The notes under the pieces are model-generated. The model ran no database searches. It saw only the letters and a program-made list of their open reading frames with translations, and had not been told where the DNA came from. Position numbers and translations under genes: made by a program. Positions 60,494 to 64,000 of a stretch of DNA of 64,000 nucleotides are shown piece by piece; position 1 is the first letter of the stretch; each line of letters starts with the position of its first letter. Source of the DNA: Phycicoccus duodecadis (GTDB lineage Bacteria > Actinomycetota > Actinomycetes > Actinomycetales > Dermatophilaceae); contig NZ_PJNE01000001.1 of assembly GCF_002846495.1 (NCBI RefSeq), positions 1,550,001 to 1,614,000 on the forward strand. The letters run 5' to 3'.

Positions 60494-62104
60494 CTACAGG
60501 CCGTACAGCTTCAGCGCGACGTGGTTGACGATGAGGCGGCCGCCGGCCTTGTCGAAGGCGAAGTGGATTCGCCCGACCTCGTTTGGCTTCACGGCGTCAG
60601 CCACCTTTACGTGGGGGGTCTGGTCTCGGCGCTGACCTTCGTAGTCGAAGTAGCGCAACGCCTTCGACTTCTCGATGGTGTCGTCGGCGGTGGAGACGTT
60701 GAGGCCGAATGCCGTCTTGAACCACTCATCCACGTAGCCCATTTTGACTGGTTCACCCCCGTAGAGCTCATGTGCTGCCTGTGCAAGTGAGGTGAGCGCC
60801 TCCGTCATGTCATCAGGGTGGGGGTAGGAGATCTTCTTCCAAGAACGTTCGGCGGCCTCCGTGAAAACAATCCGCGACTCGCTGGCGTCGGTGAGAGCGA
60901 GGAAGGTGTCCGTTGGGTCGCCTCCTGCGACGAGGTCTGGGATCTTCTCCCAGAGGTCGACTTCGCCCTCGGTCTCGCTCTCGCCCTCGTACTGCCCCAG
61001 ATATTGCCCCTTCCAGTAGTCCAGCTGCAGCTGAAGGTCCTCAACGGAGCGAGACCGATCCTGCAGTTCAGTGACTTCGGTGGCGAAAGCCTCGGCCAGA
61101 GCGTTGGTTTGCTCGACTTCGGCCTCGAGCAGGTCGACCTTCATCTCCAGGGCGTCGCGTTGACCAGCAATGTCTGCTGCCTCTTGGGCAAGGCGAAGGC
61201 GCTCGTCCGCGTCCCTTCGGGCCGAGCCTTGCGCTGCCTTCCGCGCCTGTCGCCAACCATTGTCGATGCCGCGAGCCAAGGCCGAGACAGGCGCTAGTCG
61301 CGGCATAAGTGCGTCACGCAGCACCTCTCGGTCAGAACTCTCGATCTGGGTAGAAGGAACCGACGGCCCAGGGACGTCCAGTTCCGACCAGACGAGTCGA
61401 GCGCCCCCGAACGGCACGACCAGTCCCGGAACCGCGCGCGTGAGCGCCTCCCTCGAAGCGTGGTTGAGCGTCACTACATGGGTGAGGCCGATGAGCTTGC
61501 GGGACGCGATGTAGGCCGCATCCCTTGAGGCGAGACTGCGCATATGGACCAGAAGCACGGGCAGCCTCCCTGGTGACCGGAGGGTCAAGACCAGATCGTT
61601 GACCTCCTCGAGGTCACGCACTGTGGCAAACCGCGGCTCGATGCGCTGCCCAGCGATGCTGAGTACTAGGCCACCGTCCTCTGCTACGTCCCGAACGATG
61701 CCTGGCTGGAACACTGGCGTGGCGCGGACTGGACTCAGTGCCCCCGATGGGTATTCGCGGCTCATCCCTACGCGGAGCGCAGCTCTATTTGCCTGTTCAC
61801 AGACCGTGATTCTGGTGGTCAGCTCAACCCCTGAGTCCAAAGGGTGCTGCACAGAGACCCGAAGCGCGCGATCGGCCTGCACACCCAGGACCTCCCACGA
61901 GGCGGAGCGCTCGATGTCTGAGGGTGACCCAGAACCGGCCGGGGGCAGAACAGCTGCACCTGAAGACGCAAGCTCCGCTTCGCTGACCGTGGCGGTCGAT
62001 CCACGGCTCAACCATCGAGCGACGTGCCCAAGGAGGGACTCGTACGCCGACCGCCCCGCCGTTGCCTGCTCGACATCGAACTCGACAACGTAGAGAAGAT
62101 GCAC
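60494..62104 (-). CDS. coiled-coil protein of unknown function
   Basis: A 536-residue protein from GTG 62104. An N-terminal alpha/beta part (LLYVVEFDVEQATAGRSAYE...; then RLPVLLVHMRSLASRDAAYI) is followed by a long coiled coil (about 290-370) and a C-terminal globular part (DLWEKIPDLVAGGDPTDTFL ... VGRIHFAFDKAGGRLIVNHV). No enzymatic motif identified. The domain order (globular-coil-globular), lone gene status and place on a defence-bearing element suggest a defence or nucleic-acid role, unproven. Confidence 0.7.
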   Translation of the reverse strand: MHLLYVVEFDVEQATAGRSAYESLLGHVARWLSRGSTATVSEAELASSGAAVLPPAGSGSPSDIERSASWEVLGVQADRALRVSVQHPLDSGVELTTRITVCEQANRAALRVGMSREYPSGALSPVRATPVFQPGIVRDVAEDGGLVLSIAGQRIEPRFATVRDLEEVNDLVLTLRSPGRLPVLLVHMRSLASRDAAYIASRKLIGLTHVVTLNHASREALTRAVPGLVVPFGGARLVWSELDVPGPSVPSTQIESSDREVLRDALMPRLAPVSALARGIDNGWRQARKAAQGSARRDADERLRLAQEAADIAGQRDALEMKVDLLEAEVEQTNALAEAFATEVTELQDRSRSVEDLQLQLDYWKGQYLGQYEGESETEGEVDLWEKIPDLVAGGDPTDTFLALTDASESRIVFTEAAERSWKKISYPHPDDMTEALTSLAQAAHELYGGEPVKMGYVDEWFKTAFGLNVSTADDTIEKSKALRYFDYEGQRRDQTPHVKVADAVKPNEVGRIHFAFDKAGGRLIVNHVALKLYGL

Positions 62105-62294
62105 CGCCCACCCCCACCTCGTAGTGACTCTGCCCCAGTGTGTCAGCCTGAAGTGACGGCAGGAGCCCTTCGACTGCGATTCGGCGTAAGGCCCCTGCAC
62201 GCCGAGGCACAATCATCCGCTCTGGGCGAGCCTCGGCAGCCAGCCATCCGCGCCAGCATCGAGGCTCGCGGACATGGCGCGCTAAGGTCGCCGC

Positions 62295-62765
62295 ATGGGG
62301 AGAATCGACTACGTCGACGACCCGGGAGCACCTGACGCCAACAGCGTCGTGCCCTCTGTGGTGGCCATCGTGCGTGACGACGTTGGTCGAGTCTTGCTGA
62401 TTCACAAGACGGATAACAACTTGTGGGCGCTGCCCGGTGGTGGTCATGAGATCGGGGAGTCGATCGTCGACACCGTCGTTCGCGAGGTCAAGGAAGAGAC
62501 TGGCTACGACGTCGAGGTGGAGAGCATCACCGGGACCTACACGAATCCCCGCCATGTCATGGCGTACGAGGACGGCGAGGTGCGTCAGCAATTCTCGATC
62601 GCGTTTCGCGCCCGACTCGTCGGCGGCGAGGCTCAAACCAGCAGTGAGAGCAGTGAGGTTGTGTGGGTGCGCCCTCAGGAGATCGGCGCCCTGGACATGC
62701 ACCCGTCGATGCGGATGCGGATCGAACACGCTCTCGAGAAGCGCAGCACGCCGTACCTAGGCTGA
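62295..62765 (+). CDS. NUDIX hydrolase, possible Pif-like immunity factor
   Basis: A 156-residue NUDIX protein with a complete box from GGGHEIGESIVDTVVREV to KEETG. ATG 62295 is 6 nt after TAAGGT (leaderless). pSAM2 encodes Pif, a NUDIX-box protein that blocks redundant transfer between donors, and NUDIX genes are typical of this element class, so Pif-like function is plausible. It could also be an ordinary nucleotide-pool enzyme. Its 3' end overlaps the converging HD gene by 9 nt. Confidence 0.85.
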   Translation: MGRIDYVDDPGAPDANSVVPSVVAIVRDDVGRVLLIHKTDNNLWALPGGGHEIGESIVDTVVREVKEETGYDVEVESITGTYTNPRHVMAYEDGEVRQQFSIAFRARLVGGEAQTSSESSEVVWVRPQEIGALDMHPSMRMRIEHALEKRSTPYLG

Positions 62766-63320
62766 CAGCACGCTCTGTGCGCGTTCGCAGCAGGCCTCGA
62801 GGTACGCCCGCGACCTGAGCACCGCGCGATGCACTGGGTCACCACCGGGGTACCGAGCCACGATCTCGTCCAATCGCGCGCTCACGGCCACCAACTCACC
62901 TGTCGGCGAGACGGTCAGGTCGGCCAGGATCAATGCATCCAACAGCCCCTGCTCGGGCCGGGGAATGGCTGCCAGCTCACGCGCCAGGCCTCGCTCTTCC
63001 GCCTCGTACTCAGCCCCAGTGTGGAAGGCGACAAGCGACACCACCACGGCGTCAGCTCCAAGACCGGCGAGGTACGTCGCCCCGTCGAGGGCGTGCAGAC
63101 CCGAATCGCGTGCCATCGGTGCGTAGCCAACGTCGTGCAGCCAGGCCGCGCTCACCACCGGGTCGTCATCCACTCCCGACGGTGAGACCGCGATGGCTCG
63201 CGCGGCCACCCCCTGAACATGGCGCCACCGGTCGGGGTGAGACCTCGCCAGGCACCCCTCAGCGAGCCGCTTAGCGTCTTCTGTCCTCACGAGGCTCAAC
63301 GGTACGTGCCGGATCGTCAC
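62757..63320 (-). CDS. HD-domain phosphohydrolase-like protein
   Basis: A 187-residue HD protein with VSAAWLHDVGYAP (HD pair), an earlier histidine in RWRHVQGVAARA, SLVAFHTGAE, and LILADLTVSP providing the last metal Asp. Activity on nucleotides or phosphoesters is expected. Such genes accompany the NUDIX gene on many actinomycete elements. GTG start. Confidence 0.84.
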   Translation of the reverse strand: MTIRHVPLSLVRTEDAKRLAEGCLARSHPDRWRHVQGVAARAIAVSPSGVDDDPVVSAAWLHDVGYAPMARDSGLHALDGATYLAGLGADAVVVSLVAFHTGAEYEAEERGLARELAAIPRPEQGLLDALILADLTVSPTGELVAVSARLDEIVARYPGGDPVHRAVLRSRAYLEACCERAQSVLSA

Positions 63321-63349
63321 TCACGCCGCCGTAGGCCTGTGCTCATCGC

Positions 63350-64000
63350 TCACGACGCGGGAGCCGGGCGGCCAGCCACGACTGAGTCGCCCCAGGGGCG
63401 AGCCACAGTCAGGTCGATGGGCTTCACCTCGACGGTTCGGCCGGTCGTGGGCGCGTGGATGATGTTGCCTTCCCCGTCGTAGAGGCCGACGTGGTGGAAG
63501 AAGCCTGGCCGATCACGAGGGTCGTGGAAGAACAGGAGGTCTCCGGCCCGGAGCTGGCTGAGCGGCACCCGAGTCACCGCCGCGGCCTGGTCGCTGGCCA
63601 CGCGAGGCAGCGTGACTCCCGTGGCTTGGAACCAGACGTACCGCGTAAAGCTCGAGCAGTCGAACCCAACCGTGGACGCCCCCTTGCCGAACCCCATCCC
63701 TGGACCGTTCAACGTGCCGCCGCCCCACGAGTACGGAATGCCCAACTGGGTCAGGGCGACCTCAACCACCTTCGAGCCCTCGCCGGCGCCAACGGCGGCC
63801 GCGCACTCAGCGCCGGAGACGCTGGGGCTCCCCGCCAGCTGACGAGCGAGACCTTCCCACTTGGCGTAGGCATCGGGGAACGCACTCACCTGCACCGCTT
63901 GGGCGGCCCGAGTCACGGACAGGTTGAGATAGTCCGGAATGGATAGCAGACCCGGCTGCCCTCCTCGCCCGCCGGTGAAGAACATCTCGGACGAGGTCGC
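63350..64000 (-). CDS. NlpC/P60 (C40) peptidase, 5' truncated
   Basis: The C-terminal 216 or more residues of a cell-wall peptidase; the frame stays open through 64000, so the N-terminus is missing (the ATG at 63985 is probably internal). The catalytic Cys is in TVGFDCSSFTRYVW, His in GFFHHVGLYDG, with HAPTTGRTV supplying the third position. The preceding AYAKWEGLARQLAG region is typical of AICE-type lysozyme/peptidase proteins used for cell-wall passage during transfer. Confidence 0.88.
   Translation of the reverse strand, partial: ATSSEMFFTGGRGGQPGLLSIPDYLNLSVTRAAQAVQVSAFPDAYAKWEGLARQLAGSPSVSGAECAAAVGAGEGSKVVEVALTQLGIPYSWGGGTLNGPGMGFGKGASTVGFDCSSFTRYVWFQATGVTLPRVASDQAAAVTRVPLSQLRAGDLLFFHDPRDRPGFFHHVGLYDGEGNIIHAPTTGRTVEVKPIDLTVARPWGDSVVAGRPAPAS

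Larger units (their letters stand above)
47140..64000. mobile_element. AICE, pSAM2-type integrative and conjugative element (right end outside window)
   Basis: Defined by a tyrosine integrase beside tRNA-Lys, an excisionase, a HUH-type RepSA-like replication initiator, an FtsK-type single-protein DNA translocase and a Pra-like activator. Several genes in the cargo are less GC-rich than the chromosome (for example 55.7-56.0 kb). No second copy of the tRNA 3' sequence is found up to 64000, so the distal attachment site lies outside. The NlpC/P60 gene at the edge could still belong to it. Confidence 0.85.

Noticed and set aside
47183..64000. Second copy of the tRNA-Lys 3' end (attR)
   Set aside because: The T-arm sequence GTGGGTTCGAGCCCCAC occurs only in the tRNA; GGGTTCGAGC near 56300 is a short chance match in a coding region.

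Overview
The window is high-GC actinobacterial DNA, most likely from a Micrococcales member close to Intrasporangiaceae/Dermatophilaceae (an inference from gene content, not a measured placement). The evidence is mycothiol genes (mshA, mshD, mscR), CarD, GlnR, SenX3-RegX3, a WhiB-like protein, DUF4193, a DUF4032 kinase-like protein, GTG starts, and many genes whose start codon lies 6-8 nt after a TANNNT -10 box, so they are probably read from leaderless mRNAs.

Layout. 1-3.1 kb: the end of a sugar ABC-transporter ATPase, a DUF4032 protein and two small membrane proteins. 3.2-11 kb: the conserved rlmB-cysS-ispF-ispD-carD block, split between cysS and ispF by a 3.5-kb insert holding an AbiEi/DUF559-like gene boxed by palindromic repeats, the mycothiol formaldehyde-detoxification pair and a winged-helix regulator. 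11-24 kb: RegX3-SenX3/PhoU with a PHO box, gpmA, mshA, DUF2516, dtd, asparaginase, and an HbhA-like protein with its XRE regulator. 24-32 kb: DUF4395, BKACE, YgfZ, Fur, an LCP ligase, nitrobindin, a MoaD-like protein, GlnR and MshD. 32-45 kb: a phosphate neighbourhood (ppk, NUDIX/phosphatase, PHO box, pstSCAB, pit plus its DUF47 partner), interrupted by a second boxed AbiEi-like gene, then a YihY/BrkB protein. 45-47 kb: a Ser/Thr kinase, DUF4193 and tRNA-Lys.

47.1 kb to the end: an actinomycete integrative and conjugative element (AICE, pSAM2 type) whose integrase lies next to tRNA-Lys. Its core (pra-like activator, three small genes, FtsK-type Tra, WhiB, HUH Rep, Xis, Int) is one chain of nine genes joined by overlaps or 1-nt gaps. 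Cargo follows: an HTH/PLD-like regulator, an IS256-family element that has cut the 3' end of a small gene, a DUF262/DUF1524 (GmrSD-like) plus GIY-YIG defence pair, a membrane-protein/HAD pair, an unknown coiled-coil protein, a NUDIX protein (possibly Pif-like), an HD protein and a truncated NlpC/P60 peptidase. The distal attachment site is outside the window.

The most unusual structure is a set of palindromic elements of about 67-100 bp. Two related pairs bracket two paralogous HTH/PD-(D/E)XK-like genes, and a solo copy lies between mshD and ppk. Four copies share a recognisable core. The pattern recalls REP/RAYT pairs but involves a different protein family.
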